Source: Gluconobacter sp. P1C6_b
GTDB taxonomy: Bacteria > Pseudomonadota > Alphaproteobacteria > Acetobacterales > Acetobacteraceae
Assembly: GCF_018811945.1 (NCBI RefSeq)
Contig: NZ_JACRVU010000016.1
Coordinates: forward strand, 1,925-62,492
Length of the DNA stretch: 60,568 nucleotides
Reading direction: 5' to 3'
Both the position numbers and the translations under genes were made by a program. Below are positions 16,713 through 25,115 of the stretch, one piece after another; the first letter of the stretch is position 1; every line of letters starts with the position of its first letter. The notes under the pieces were generated by a model. It saw only the letters and a list, made by a program, of their open reading frames with translations. It searched no databases and had not been told where the DNA came from.

Positions 16713-16871
16713 TTGGAATACCCACATTCCACTCTATGTGACTACGATACTTGTGCATTACTGATTTTTAGGAGTTCGCAGCCTTTGGGAGGCTGCAGTT
16801 TCAGCCTGCAAGTCCCGGTTTGAACAACATTTTCCAGTCGCCCGGGGTATTGGTCGCTTTTTGGAAAAAGC

Positions 16872-16946
16872 TGGTGCCGGGTGAGGGATTTGAACCCCCG
16901 GCCTTCGGTTTACAAAACCGCTGCACTACCACTGTGCTAACCCGGC
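16872..16946 (-). tRNA. tRNA-Thr (anticodon TGT), CCA encoded
   Basis: The acceptor stem GCCGGGT/ACCCGGC, D arm AGCACAGTGGTAGTGC, anticodon loop TTTGTAA with TGT at its centre, and T arm GGGGGTTCAAATCCC all fold normally. Discriminator A and CCA are genome-encoded. It reads ACA codons. Confidence 0.95.
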
Positions 16947-17025
16947 ATCCGCAGAGCGGCTTTTTCCATGCCGGGGCGTATTAGGTCAAGCTCCGGAGAG
17001 CGATTCTCTGTGCCTGCGCAGGATT

Positions 17026-17181
17026 TTAGTGCGGGATGGGAGTCATCAGGTCTGCGGGTGGCGGCAGATGCTGAGAGTCTTGCGTGAAGCCGTAACCATC
17101 GGAAGACAGGCCACGATGCGTGACCGTCTGGGAGCAGGCGCCCAATGTCAGGCAGGCGCCGATGAGAAGAAGACGGATCAT
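17026..17181 (-). CDS. 51-residue lipoprotein coupled to mrp
   Basis: ATG at 17181 overlaps the mrp stop by four bases (ATGA). The protein starts MIRLLLIGACLTLGACSQT, a short type II signal peptide with lipobox LGAC, so the mature lipoprotein has about 36 residues. The rest is polar and Pro-rich (GYGFTQDSQHLPPPADLMTPIPH) without a known domain. Coupling means it is probably made with Mrp, though the two would work in different compartments. No family is recognised. Confidence 0.65.
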   Translation of the reverse strand: MIRLLLIGACLTLGACSQTVTHRGLSSDGYGFTQDSQHLPPPADLMTPIPH

Positions 17182-18377
17182 GGCCGTTCTTTCGTGCTGT
17201 ATTCTGAAGACAGGGAGCGGGCGACAGCCTGCGCGAGCCTCGTATAGGCCTGTGCGGCTTCGCTCTGTGGTGCGGAGAGGATGATCGGGGTTCCCTCATC
17301 GCCACTCGCGCGGATATCGGCCAGCAGCGGGATTTCCGCCAGGAACGGGACCCCCATTTTCTCGGCTTCGGCCTTGGCGCCACCATGTCCGAAGAGTTCC
17401 GTGCGGTGATTGCAGTTCGGGCAGCAGAAATAGGACATGTTCTCGACCACGCCGAGAATGGGCGTTTCCATCCGCTCGAACATCGCCACGCCACGTCGAG
17501 CATCCAGCAGCGCAATATCCTGAGGTGTGGAGACGATGACCGCGCCACCGGCAGCAAGCTTGGGGCCAAGCTTCTGGGCCAGCGTCAGCTGTGCGTCTCC
17601 GGTACCGGGCGGCATGTCGATCACGAGGACGTCGAGCTCACCCCATTCGACTTCCCCCAGAAACTGCGTCAGCGCGCCCATGACCATCGGGCCGCGCCAG
17701 ATCATGGCCTGGTTCTCGTCCACCAGATATCCGATGGACATGCTTTTCAGGCCCCAGGCTTCGATCGGCAGGATCGTCCCGTCCACAACTTCCGGGCGGG
17801 CATTGCGCCCCAGCATCCGGGGCAGGGACGGGCCATAGATGTCTGCGTCGAGAAGGCCGGTTTTCAGGCCCTGATGTGCGAGGCCGACCGCGAGGTTGAC
17901 GGCCGTGGTGGACTTGCCGACGCCGCCCTTGCCCGATGCGACGGCAATAACGGCCTTGACGCCGGGCAGCAGCGTTTCAGGCGCGTGTCGGCTTGCAGCA
18001 TTGCGACGTTTGTCGCCCAGATTGAAAGGCCGGTGCCCCCCGCCCTGAGCCGGGGCATTGGCTGCGGCCGGCGTTGCGGGACGATGGGAGGTGAATGACA
18101 GCGTGGCGCCCGTGATGCCGGGCAGGCTCGCAATTGCGGCTTCGACGCGCGGCCGCAGTGGCTCCACGCGCGACGCGTTGTCGCGCGACGTCGCCAGCGA
18201 GACATGGGCATGACCGTTGCGAACCGACACACTCTCCAGAGCAGCAAAGGACAGGACGTTCGAGCCCTGGGCGTCCTGCTCGCTTTTCAGGATGTCGGTA
18301 ATGCGGGTCTCAGCGCTGGGAACATTGGTCTCAGGGGAGCCGGGCGGCATGTCGTTCGGGGGCGTGGTGTCAGTCAT
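17178..18377 (-). CDS. mrp: Mrp/ApbC (Ind1/Nbp35 family) Fe-S cluster carrier ATPase
   Basis: A 399-residue P-loop protein. The N-terminal FSCA/DUF59 domain covers about residues 25-100, then a variable linker, then the MinD/Mrp NTPase: Walker A with deviant lysine SGKGGVGKST (148-157), DADIYGPSLPRMLG, DMPPGTGD (254-261). The conserved CPNC pair (319-322) binds a bridging Fe-S cluster between two subunits. It transfers clusters to apoproteins in the cytoplasm. The downstream lipoprotein overlaps by ATGA. Confidence 0.95.
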   Translation of the reverse strand: MTDTTPPNDMPPGSPETNVPSAETRITDILKSEQDAQGSNVLSFAALESVSVRNGHAHVSLATSRDNASRVEPLRPRVEAAIASLPGITGATLSFTSHRPATPAAANAPAQGGGHRPFNLGDKRRNAASRHAPETLLPGVKAVIAVASGKGGVGKSTTAVNLAVGLAHQGLKTGLLDADIYGPSLPRMLGRNARPEVVDGTILPIEAWGLKSMSIGYLVDENQAMIWRGPMVMGALTQFLGEVEWGELDVLVIDMPPGTGDAQLTLAQKLGPKLAAGGAVIVSTPQDIALLDARRGVAMFERMETPILGVVENMSYFCCPNCNHRTELFGHGGAKAEAEKMGVPFLAEIPLLADIRASGDEGTPIILSAPQSEAAQAYTRLAQAVARSLSSEYSTKERP

Positions 18378-18501
18378 GCCGGGCTCTCATCAGGGAAATA
18401 TCGTATCGGAAAGGATTCTGACCCTAGCATGAGCGGGCCGAAAACGCATCCTGAACGGCGGGATGGTGACGAAGGCCCACGTTCTGCGTTAGCGTGCAGG
18501 T

Positions 18502-20082
18502 ATGAAAAACCTGCTCGTCCGTTCCGGCGCCCGTCGTGCTGCCTGTCTTGCTGTTTCCGGTCTGGCCCTGTCCCTTGCGGGGGGCTGGAGTGTGAGCCCC
18601 ACCTTTGCCCAAAGCGCGCCGCCGACCTCAAGCCAGCCGTCTTCGGTGCCGACCCCGGCGCCGCGCTCCGTGCCGTCGAGTTTCGCGGATCTGGCGAACA
18701 GGCTGCTTCCCTCGGTCGTCAATGTCTCGACATCCGCGGTTCTCAAGCCGTCAAAGAATGATGACAAGGGTCCGGATTCCAGTGATCCGGACGGCCCGCA
18801 GGTGCCCCCGTTTCAGCCGGGCTCACCGCTGGAAAAGTTCTTCCATGATTACCTGAAGCATAAACCGGCCCCGAACCAGCCGCCGCGCCGTCAGCAGGCT
18901 CTGGGCTCAGGCTTCATTATTGACGCGTCCGGCATCATCGTGACGAACAACCACGTCATTGAAGGCGCTGATCAGGTCAGCGTCACGCTTCAGGACGGGA
19001 CGGAAATGCCGGCGCGGATTGTAGGGCGGGACAGTCAGGTTGATCTGGCGGTGCTGGAGGTCAAGCCGAAGCATCCGCTTCCGACTGTTCCGCTCGGGCA
19101 CAGCGACAAGGCGCGGATCGGGGACTGGGTTCTGGCGATCGGCAATCCGTTTGGCCTGAACGGGACCGTGACGGCGGGCATCATTTCCTCGCGTGGGCGA
19201 AACGTCGAACACGGCCTGTATGACGATTACCTCCAGACGGACGCGGCCATCAATCGCGGCAATTCGGGTGGGCCGCTGTTCAACCTGTCCGGCGAAGTGA
19301 TTGGTATCAACACGCTGATTTATGGTGGGGCGGGCGGCGATTCCATCGGCATCGGCTTTGCCATTCCGGCTGATGATGCGCGCGGGATTATCGACCAGCT
19401 TCGTCGCACGGGACATGTCTCCCGTGGCTGGATGGGGCTGAAGTTCCAGGACGTGACGAACGACATTGCGGAGACGCTCGATTTCCACAAGCCGGACGGT
19501 TCCAACGGCAAGGGTACGCTGATTTCGGAGATCGATCCGAAAGGCCCTGCTGCAAAAGCCGGGCTTGAGGTTGGCGATATCATCACCCGTGTGGGCGATC
19601 AGGACGTGACCGGCCAGACCATGCCGCGCATCATCGCGTCCATCCTGCCTGGTGCGAAGGCGCAGCTGACGGTCTGGCACAAGGGCACGCTCAAGACGCT
19701 GCCGATTACGCTGGGCCAGTCGCCCACGCCGCCGGACATGCCGCCTTCGGACACGCATCAGCCCGAACATCGTCATGCGGCATTGGGCGAGCTTGGCGTA
19801 ACGGTCAGCTCGATCGATGCGGATGCCCGCACGCAATATGCCCTGACCGACGATCAGCGCGGCGTTCTCGTCTCACGCGTCGCAGCCGGAAGCCCCGCCG
19901 CATCGCGCGGGATTGAGGAAGGGAACGTGATTACCCAGGTCGGGCAGGACCAGATCAACACGCCGGACGATTTCGCCAAGGCCGTGCAGCGTCTGCATGA
20001 GCGCAAGAAGACGGAAGTGCTGCTGCTGGTTCAGGATGATGACGGACTGCGCTGGGTGCCGGTGCCCTTCCTTGGGAACTGA
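18502..20082 (+). CDS. HtrA/DegP-type periplasmic serine protease (Do family)
   Basis: A 526-residue envelope protease-chaperone. A signal peptide (MKNLLVRSGARRAACLAVSG, ending TFAQS) precedes a Pro-rich segment and the trypsin-like domain. Catalytic triad: His151 (VTNNHVIEG), Asp181 (VDLAVLEV), Ser255 (NRGNSGGPL). Two PDZ domains follow (about 300-400 and 425-520), the first with GWMGLKFQDV and the second with LGVTVSSIDADA. This is the DegP/MucD layout. It degrades misfolded periplasmic proteins. The FUSC gene starts 27 bases downstream. Confidence 0.95.
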   Translation: MKNLLVRSGARRAACLAVSGLALSLAGGWSVSPTFAQSAPPTSSQPSSVPTPAPRSVPSSFADLANRLLPSVVNVSTSAVLKPSKNDDKGPDSSDPDGPQVPPFQPGSPLEKFFHDYLKHKPAPNQPPRRQQALGSGFIIDASGIIVTNNHVIEGADQVSVTLQDGTEMPARIVGRDSQVDLAVLEVKPKHPLPTVPLGHSDKARIGDWVLAIGNPFGLNGTVTAGIISSRGRNVEHGLYDDYLQTDAAINRGNSGGPLFNLSGEVIGINTLIYGGAGGDSIGIGFAIPADDARGIIDQLRRTGHVSRGWMGLKFQDVTNDIAETLDFHKPDGSNGKGTLISEIDPKGPAAKAGLEVGDIITRVGDQDVTGQTMPRIIASILPGAKAQLTVWHKGTLKTLPITLGQSPTPPDMPPSDTHQPEHRHAALGELGVTVSSIDADARTQYALTDDQRGVLVSRVAAGSPAASRGIEEGNVITQVGQDQINTPDDFAKAVQRLHERKKTEVLLLVQDDDGLRWVPVPFLGN

Positions 20083-20109
20083 TATCGCTCCCTTGCGCTG
20101 AAAGCTGCC

Positions 20110-21177
20110 ATGAACCTTCTGACACGTCTGAGCCGGAAATGGCTGTCCGTGCCGCCCCGAAACAGCAGATGGCGCGAAGTGATGCGCCCCGCGACGCGCC
20201 AGACCATCCGCGTTCTGGTGTCAGTGGTGGTGGCCTGGATCGTCGGTTCGCTCATGCATCTGCAGGAGACGATCTGGGCGCTGGTGACCGCGCTGATCGT
20301 CACGCAATCCAGCATCAGCCAGACCATGACAACGGCCCGTGACCAGATTAGTGGCACGGTGATCGGCGCGCTGGCCGGTGTGTGCGCGGTGGTGCTGGAA
20401 ATTACGACGGGGCTGCGCTGGGTTCCGTTCTGGCTCATGCTGGCGCCACTGGTATTTCTGACGGCCATCCAGCCGACACTCCGGTTCGCCTGCATCACGT
20501 TGATGATCGTGTATCTCTTTCCCAGTCAGGGCAGTCCGTTTCTGCCGATGATCACGCGGCTTCTGGCCATCGTGGTGGGGGTGGCGGTCTCGATCGTGGT
20601 CTCGTTCTTCATCCTGCACAGCAGCGCGCGTAAACAGGCCTTTCATACGGCTGGCCGTCTGCTGCGGCGTATGGATCAACTTCTCAAGAGTGCCCTGGAT
20701 CAGAACACGGGATGGACGGCGATCGAGCGCCAGAATGACGACTGTGTGGCTCTTCTGACCGAACTGGAGGATGCTGTGACCGAGGCACGGCGCGAGCGCT
20801 GGAAGGAGCTGGAAAAGCGCGATCCCGTTCTGGCGGCACTCCCCAGACTGATGCGGCGGCTGCTGAACGACACGATGCTGGTGGCACGCGCCATTGCGAC
20901 GGGGCGTGCGGCAGGGAATACAGGCCTGCTGCCCCTGTACAAGGGGCTGAGTCACGCGCTCCGGGCGCTGGCACATAGTTGTGAAGAGCAGCTGCGGGCC
21001 AAGCGGAACCAGCACGAACAGCAGTCCGAAGACGAGGAGATTCTCGACCTTCTGCCACGGCTGGAAGAGCAGACCCGCCCTGAGATGCGCTTTGTGATGT
21101 CCCTGTTCCGGGAGGATCTCGAACGGGCCGTCGGGGTGGTCATGCGCTCCGATGCGAGCGCTGCAAAAGGCCTCTGA
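20110..21177 (+). CDS. FUSC-family membrane protein
   Basis: A 355-residue inner-membrane protein. The first 180 residues hold a block of about six helices, including TIRVLVSVVVAWIVGSLMHL and WALVTALIVTQSSISQTMTTARDQISGTVIGALAG, a motif of the fusaric-acid-resistance/aromatic-acid exporter group. The remainder is a charged, helical cytoplasmic domain. Family members such as AaeB and YccS export aromatic acids or are uncharacterised. It lies 27 bases after the protease gene, so co-transcription is likely. Substrate unknown. Confidence 0.8.
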   Translation: MNLLTRLSRKWLSVPPRNSRWREVMRPATRQTIRVLVSVVVAWIVGSLMHLQETIWALVTALIVTQSSISQTMTTARDQISGTVIGALAGVCAVVLEITTGLRWVPFWLMLAPLVFLTAIQPTLRFACITLMIVYLFPSQGSPFLPMITRLLAIVVGVAVSIVVSFFILHSSARKQAFHTAGRLLRRMDQLLKSALDQNTGWTAIERQNDDCVALLTELEDAVTEARRERWKELEKRDPVLAALPRLMRRLLNDTMLVARAIATGRAAGNTGLLPLYKGLSHALRALAHSCEEQLRAKRNQHEQQSEDEEILDLLPRLEEQTRPEMRFVMSLFREDLERAVGVVMRSDASAAKGL

Positions 21178-21326
21178 ACAGGCCGTCCCGCGGATGGCAG
21201 CCAGAAGGGCGGAATGGCCCCTGTTGAAACCGTCATTCGGTTTTTACGTTGTTCCGGGGCTATGATGGCACATGCCCGGCCTTGTCGGTCCCCGTCAGCG
21301 ACCGGCCCGAAACCACGGAGAATTCC

Positions 21327-22784
21327 ATGATTACGCGCGAAACCCTCAAGTCTCTTCCTGCCAGTGTCCAGGCTCCCCCCTATGACATCGACGGGATCAA
21401 GCCGGGGATCGTGCATTTCGGTGTGGGTAACTTCTTCCGGGCCCATGAGGCGTTCTACGTCGAGCAGATCCTTGAACATGCGCCGGACTGGGCGATCGTG
21501 GGCGTCGGCCTGACGGGGAGTGACCGCTCGAAGAAAAAGGCCGAGGAATTCAAAAAGCAGGACTGCCTGTATTCCCTGACCGAGACGGCACCGTCCGGCA
21601 AGAGCACTGTGCGCGTCATGGGCGCGCTGCGTGATTACCTGCTGGCCCCGGCCGATCCGGAAGCCGTGCTGAAGCATCTCGTGGACCCGGCGATCCGCAT
21701 TGTCTCCATGACGATCACGGAAGGCGGTTACAACATTAACGAGACGACCGGTGCGTTTGATCTGGAGAATGCAGCGGTAAAGGCCGATCTTCAGAATCCG
21801 GAAAAGCCATCCACCGTTTTCGGTTATGTCGTCGAGGCCCTGCGCCGTCGGCGGGACGCCGGTGGCAAGGCGTTTACGGTCATGTCCTGCGACAACCTGC
21901 GCCATAACGGTAATGTCGCCCGCAAGGCCTTCCTTGGCTATGCGAAGGCGCGCGATCCGGAACTGGCGAAGTGGATTGAAGAAAACGCTACTTTCCCTAA
22001 CGGTATGGTCGATCGCATCACCCCGACCGTCTCGGCGGAAATCGCCAAGAAGCTGAACGCGGCCAGCGGGCTGGACGATGATCTGCCTCTGGTGGCCGAG
22101 GATTTCCACCAGTGGGTGCTGGAAGACCAGTTCGTCAATGGTCGTCCTCCGCTGGAAAAGGCAGGCGTGCAGTTCGTCGATGACGTGACGGACTGGGAAC
22201 ACGTCAAGATCCGGATGCTCAATGCCGGTCACATCACGCTCTGCTTCCCGGGTATTCTTGTTGGATATGAGAACGTGGATGACGCGATCGAGGACAGGGA
22301 TCTGCGCGGCAATCTGGAGAACTACCTCAACAAGGACGTCATTCCGACCCTGAAGGCTCCCCCGGGCATGACGCTTGAGGGTTACCGGGACAGCGTCATC
22401 AGCCGCTTTTCGAACAAGGCCATGTCCGATCAGACGCTGCGGATCGCGAGTGACGGCTGCTCCAAGATCCAGGTGTTCTGGACGGAAACCGTGCGCCGGG
22501 CCATCGAAGGCAAGCGCGATCTGTCGCGGATTGCGTTCGGGATTGCATCCTATCTCGAGATGCTCCGGGGACGTGACGAGAAGGGCGGAACATATGAATC
22601 GTCCGAGCCGACTTATGGCGAGGCCCAGAAGGAGCTGGCCAGAGCCGATGATTTTGAAAGTGCCCTGAAACTCCCGGCTTTCGACGGCTGGCGCGATCTG
22701 GACACGTCCGAACTGGATCAGAAGGTCATCGCGCTGCGGAAAATCATCCGTGAGAAGGGTGTGAAAGCCGCCCTGCCGGGCTGA
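21327..22784 (+). CDS. polyol/mannitol 2-dehydrogenase family, probable NADPH-dependent L-sorbose reductase
   Basis: A 485-residue cytoplasmic long-chain dehydrogenase. GGAGAA lies 5 bases before ATG 21327, preferred over an in-frame upstream extension. The N-terminal Rossmann region carries GIKPGIVHFGVGNFFRAHEAFYVEQ, typical of mannitol dehydrogenases. SCDNLRHNG and the catalytic Lys motif KIRMLNAGH follow. Such enzymes interconvert fructose and mannitol or sorbose and sorbitol. The Gluconobacter NADPH-dependent L-sorbose reductase belongs to this family and has the same reported length of 485, so that is the best call. Cofactor and substrate need assay. It is convergent with the SdpI-like gene. 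Confidence 0.85.
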   Translation: MITRETLKSLPASVQAPPYDIDGIKPGIVHFGVGNFFRAHEAFYVEQILEHAPDWAIVGVGLTGSDRSKKKAEEFKKQDCLYSLTETAPSGKSTVRVMGALRDYLLAPADPEAVLKHLVDPAIRIVSMTITEGGYNINETTGAFDLENAAVKADLQNPEKPSTVFGYVVEALRRRRDAGGKAFTVMSCDNLRHNGNVARKAFLGYAKARDPELAKWIEENATFPNGMVDRITPTVSAEIAKKLNAASGLDDDLPLVAEDFHQWVLEDQFVNGRPPLEKAGVQFVDDVTDWEHVKIRMLNAGHITLCFPGILVGYENVDDAIEDRDLRGNLENYLNKDVIPTLKAPPGMTLEGYRDSVISRFSNKAMSDQTLRIASDGCSKIQVFWTETVRRAIEGKRDLSRIAFGIASYLEMLRGRDEKGGTYESSEPTYGEAQKELARADDFESALKLPAFDGWRDLDTSELDQKVIALRKIIREKGVKAALPG

Positions 22785-22809
22785 GAACGTCCGGGTTCTG
22801 TCCTGACTT

Positions 22810-23493
22810 TCACGGTGTTCTGCGATCGAGACGCCAGTAAAGCCAGGACAGCCCACAGGAAAAGGCCGCCACAGCCAGAATGGCGGCCGTGCTGAAAACC
22901 GGTGTGACGGGAAGACCGAACAGGCTCAGTCCGGCAGCGATTAGCAACATGCCCAGCAGAATGAAGACCGGGCCGCATGTCCTGTGCGTCCGGTTCCAGA
23001 CCCGCGTGCTGTTTTTCGTCCAGGGCGTGCGAATGCCTATGATGTCGTTGGGACGCAGCTTCCCAAGCCCGTTCCCGGCCAGAACGAAAAAGGCTCCGAG
23101 CAGGACATCCGACAGGGAGCCCATGACGATCCGGTTGCCCATGGCGTACTCCATGCAGGCGATCGCGAGAATGCCCATCATCACCGTCAGCGTGATCCAG
23201 AGCGTGTCATAAACTGGAAGGGAGGCGGCAAAACCCTCCCTTCTATTCCGGGCGCGCATGAATTGGGGAAGGGTGGCCATCAGGGTCCAGAACCCCGTCA
23301 TCCGCCCCGTCCAGACGAGCAGTCCGTGCAGAGGCGAAACCACCCGGTCTGCGGTCCAGTCCCTTGTGAAATGAATTGGCACCGTCGCGCCTGGTGGTGC
23401 GTGATAGGCGATGGCCAGTCCTGCGACGACGACTGTGGCGATCAGCGCGACGGAGAGAAAGGGACCGGATCGGTGGTCGGGTCTGTCGTGCAC
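22810..23493 (-). CDS. SdpI-family membrane protein (DUF1648 plus SdpI domains)
   Basis: A polytopic inner-membrane protein. I choose GTG at 23493, with AGGGGA about 8 bases upstream, giving 227 residues. An in-frame ATG at 23571 would lengthen the overlap with the repressor gene. The N-terminal helix pair contains VPIHFTRDWTADR (DUF1648). The C-terminal half carries LRPNDIIGIRTPWTKNSTRVWNRTH, the SdpI signature. In Bacillus, SdpI gives immunity to the SdpC toxin and sequesters the repressor SdpR. No toxin gene is nearby. It overlaps the upstream SdpR-like gene, so the two are coupled. Confidence 0.8.
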   Translation of the reverse strand: MHDRPDHRSGPFLSVALIATVVVAGLAIAYHAPPGATVPIHFTRDWTADRVVSPLHGLLVWTGRMTGFWTLMATLPQFMRARNRREGFAASLPVYDTLWITLTVMMGILAIACMEYAMGNRIVMGSLSDVLLGAFFVLAGNGLGKLRPNDIIGIRTPWTKNSTRVWNRTHRTCGPVFILLGMLLIAAGLSLFGLPVTPVFSTAAILAVAAFSCGLSWLYWRLDRRTP

Positions 23494-23795
23494 GATGAAA
23501 GGTCCCCTTCCTGCTTTGATGTGGCGGATTTCATCAGTCCCAGCTTCATTGACGAAGCGAGACGAAGCCACGCCTCTTCGAAAACGGAGAGTTTCAGATG
23601 ATAGATCAGGGTGGTGCCTTCGCGTTCCCGGTGCACGAGGTCCGCGCTCAGAAGGACGCCCAGATGCCCGGACAGTGTGGGTTTCGCCAGGCTGAACCGT
23701 CCGGCGATTTCCCCGGCTGTCATCTCGTGCTCCCTCAGCATCTCGAGAATGGCGCGGCGGGTCGGATCGGCAAGGGCTTTGAAGACATCACTCAT
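23442..23795 (-). CDS. ArsR-family repressor, SdpR-like
   Basis: A 117-residue winged helix-turn-helix protein. MSDVFKALADPTRRAILEMLREHEMTAGEIA leads into the recognition helix SLAKPTLSGHLGVLLSADLV and the wing REREGTTLIYHLKLSVFEE. The FKALADPTRR opening is the SdpR-type autorepressor pattern. No metal-binding cysteine box (ELCVCDL) is present, so it probably is not a metal sensor. The tail after about residue 90 overlaps the SdpI-like gene. A palindrome just upstream (23801-23810) is a likely autoregulatory operator. Confidence 0.9.
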   Translation of the reverse strand: MSDVFKALADPTRRAILEMLREHEMTAGEIAGRFSLAKPTLSGHLGVLLSADLVHREREGTTLIYHLKLSVFEEAWLRLASSMKLGLMKSATSKQEGDLSSCTTDPTTDPVPFSPSR

Positions 23796-23800
23796 GATTC

Positions 23801-23810
23801 GCTAATTAGC
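23801..23810 (-). promoter_or_regulatory. palindrome GCTAATTAGC in front of the SdpR-like gene, likely operator
   Basis: A perfect 10-base palindrome ends five bases before the repressor ATG, in an A/T-rich stretch containing possible TTAAAT and TAATTA promoter elements. Its position fits autorepression by the ArsR-family protein. The leader has no ribosome binding site, so the mRNA may be leaderless or nearly so. Confidence 0.5.
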
Positions 23811-23860
23811 AAAATACAAAAATTTAAGCCACAAAAAAAAGCCGGAGCGGGAACGCAGAA

Positions 23861-23891
23861 ACCGCCGCTTCCGGAAAACGAAAGCGGCGGT
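23861..23891 (-). terminator. terminator after the DUF3309 gene
   Basis: ACCGCCGCTT (23861-23870) and AAGCGGCGGT (23882-23891) form a perfect 10-base stem. On the minus strand, T-rich sequence follows, including an eight-T run about 20 bases on. Confidence 0.65.
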
Positions 23892-23897
23892 CTGCAA

Positions 23898-24050
23898 TCA
23901 GATCTGTCCCATAAGGACGAGAATGACGACGATGACCACGATCAGACCAAGGCCGCCGGATGGGTAGTAGCCCCATTTCGAACTGTACGGCCATGACGGC
24001 AGCGCACCGATCAGCAGGAGGATCAGGATTACAAGAAGAATCAGTCCCAT
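23898..24050 (-). CDS. DUF3309-like small membrane protein
   Basis: A 50-residue protein starting MGLILLVILILLLIGALPSW, then YSSKWGYYPSGGLGLI and a second helix VVIVVILVLMGQI. The two hydrophobic segments joined by an aromatic, Gly-rich loop match DUF3309, a widespread proteobacterial family of unknown role, often reported near stress genes. AGAGAG lies about 8 bases upstream. It is followed by a strong hairpin. Confidence 0.8.
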   Translation of the reverse strand: MGLILLVILILLLIGALPSWPYSSKWGYYPSGGLGLIVVIVVILVLMGQI

Positions 24051-24124
24051 GGCACGTCTCTCTTGCCGGTTGAGACTGGTCTACGCTTCCGGATGACTGA
24101 AAGTTTCCGCAGGATTGCGAAAGA

Positions 24125-24955
24125 TCAAAGCTGCCGGTCGCGCTTGATGCGGTCCCAGGCAGCATTGATGCGGGCCACACGGTCCTGAGCCCGCCGGCGC
24201 TCTGCTTCCGACATGGGCTTCTGCGCCAGGACATCCGGATGGTGCTCGCGGATGAGGGTACGCCAGCGCACGCGGATTTCCGTATCGGTCGCGTTGCGGG
24301 TAATGCCGAGAATGCGATAGGCATCCGGCTCGTTTCCGCCGGCGGCGCGGCTGTTGCCGCTTTCCGCCCGGTCCCACGCACCTGGCGGAAGGCCGAACGC
24401 CCGGTGTACGCGCTGCAGGAAATCGATTTCCTTCGGGTGAAGTTCGCGGCTGGGTCCGGCATCGGCGCGGGCGATGCGGAACAGTGCCGTCATGAGGTTT
24501 TCAAGCGGCGCCGTATTATCGGCATATGCCTTGCCCATTTCGCGGGCATACATCTCGAAATCGTCCGTCCGGTCGCGGGCGCGATCGAACAGCATGCCGA
24601 CTTCCTTGACGTTATCGGGCGGGAACTGGAAACAGGTCTTGAAAGCGTTGATTTCGTGCCGGTTCACCGGCCCGTCGATCTTCGCCAGCTTCGCACACAG
24701 GGCAACAAGTCCGATGGCGTAAAGCTGGTCGCGCTTGCCTAGGGCCGCAGCGATCTTGGCGGCGCCGAAAAAGGCTGCGCTGTTGGGATCGGGACGGCCA
24801 TTCGCGGGAAAACGCTCGCTCCAGCCGCCCGTTGAGGGCTTGAGTAGTGAACCGTTATCGGCCGCATGTCCCAGCGCTGCGCCCATCAGTGCTCCGAAAG
24901 GACCACCAACCGCGAAGCCCGCGACACCACCGAACATCTTGCCCCAGATAGCCAT
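24125..24955 (-). CDS. TerB-DnaJ protein (DjlA-like co-chaperone)
   Basis: A 276-residue protein. A Gly-rich N-terminal hydrophobic segment (GKMFGGVAGFAVGGPFGALMGAALG) may associate with the membrane. A TerB-like helical domain covers about residues 60-180 (KRDQLYAIGLVALCAKLAKIDGPVNRHEI). The C-terminal J domain (from about 213) has the essential HPD at about 239-241 (REHHPDVL). This is the DjlA arrangement. It should stimulate DnaK. Substrates are unknown. Confidence 0.85.
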   Translation of the reverse strand: MAIWGKMFGGVAGFAVGGPFGALMGAALGHAADNGSLLKPSTGGWSERFPANGRPDPNSAAFFGAAKIAAALGKRDQLYAIGLVALCAKLAKIDGPVNRHEINAFKTCFQFPPDNVKEVGMLFDRARDRTDDFEMYAREMGKAYADNTAPLENLMTALFRIARADAGPSRELHPKEIDFLQRVHRAFGLPPGAWDRAESGNSRAAGGNEPDAYRILGITRNATDTEIRVRWRTLIREHHPDVLAQKPMSEAERRRAQDRVARINAAWDRIKRDRQL

Positions 24956-25115
24956 GACATCAATCTAGCACGCCCGCTCACAGCGGCAAATGACAGATCG
25001 CAGGCGGGGTGCTCCGGATGGGCCAACCGTCCGGGCCTACGGTGTGGTATAAGGTGGGAATTACGAACTTATCGCCGTCTCATGCTTTTGAGACGCAGGT
25101 TCTTCAGCTCGTTTC

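Noticed and set aside
16496-16741. 81- and 75-residue frames in the GANTC island
   Set aside because: No ribosome binding site or coding-like composition; the region is AT-richer than the genes and carries regulatory motifs.
22784-22810. AGAAC/GTTCT hairpin as a terminator between sorbose reductase and SdpI
   Set aside because: Only a 5-base stem with no T-run.
20952-22856. 634-residue minus-strand frame over the sorbose reductase
   Set aside because: Overlaps a well-supported dehydrogenase in the opposite strand and has no family pattern.
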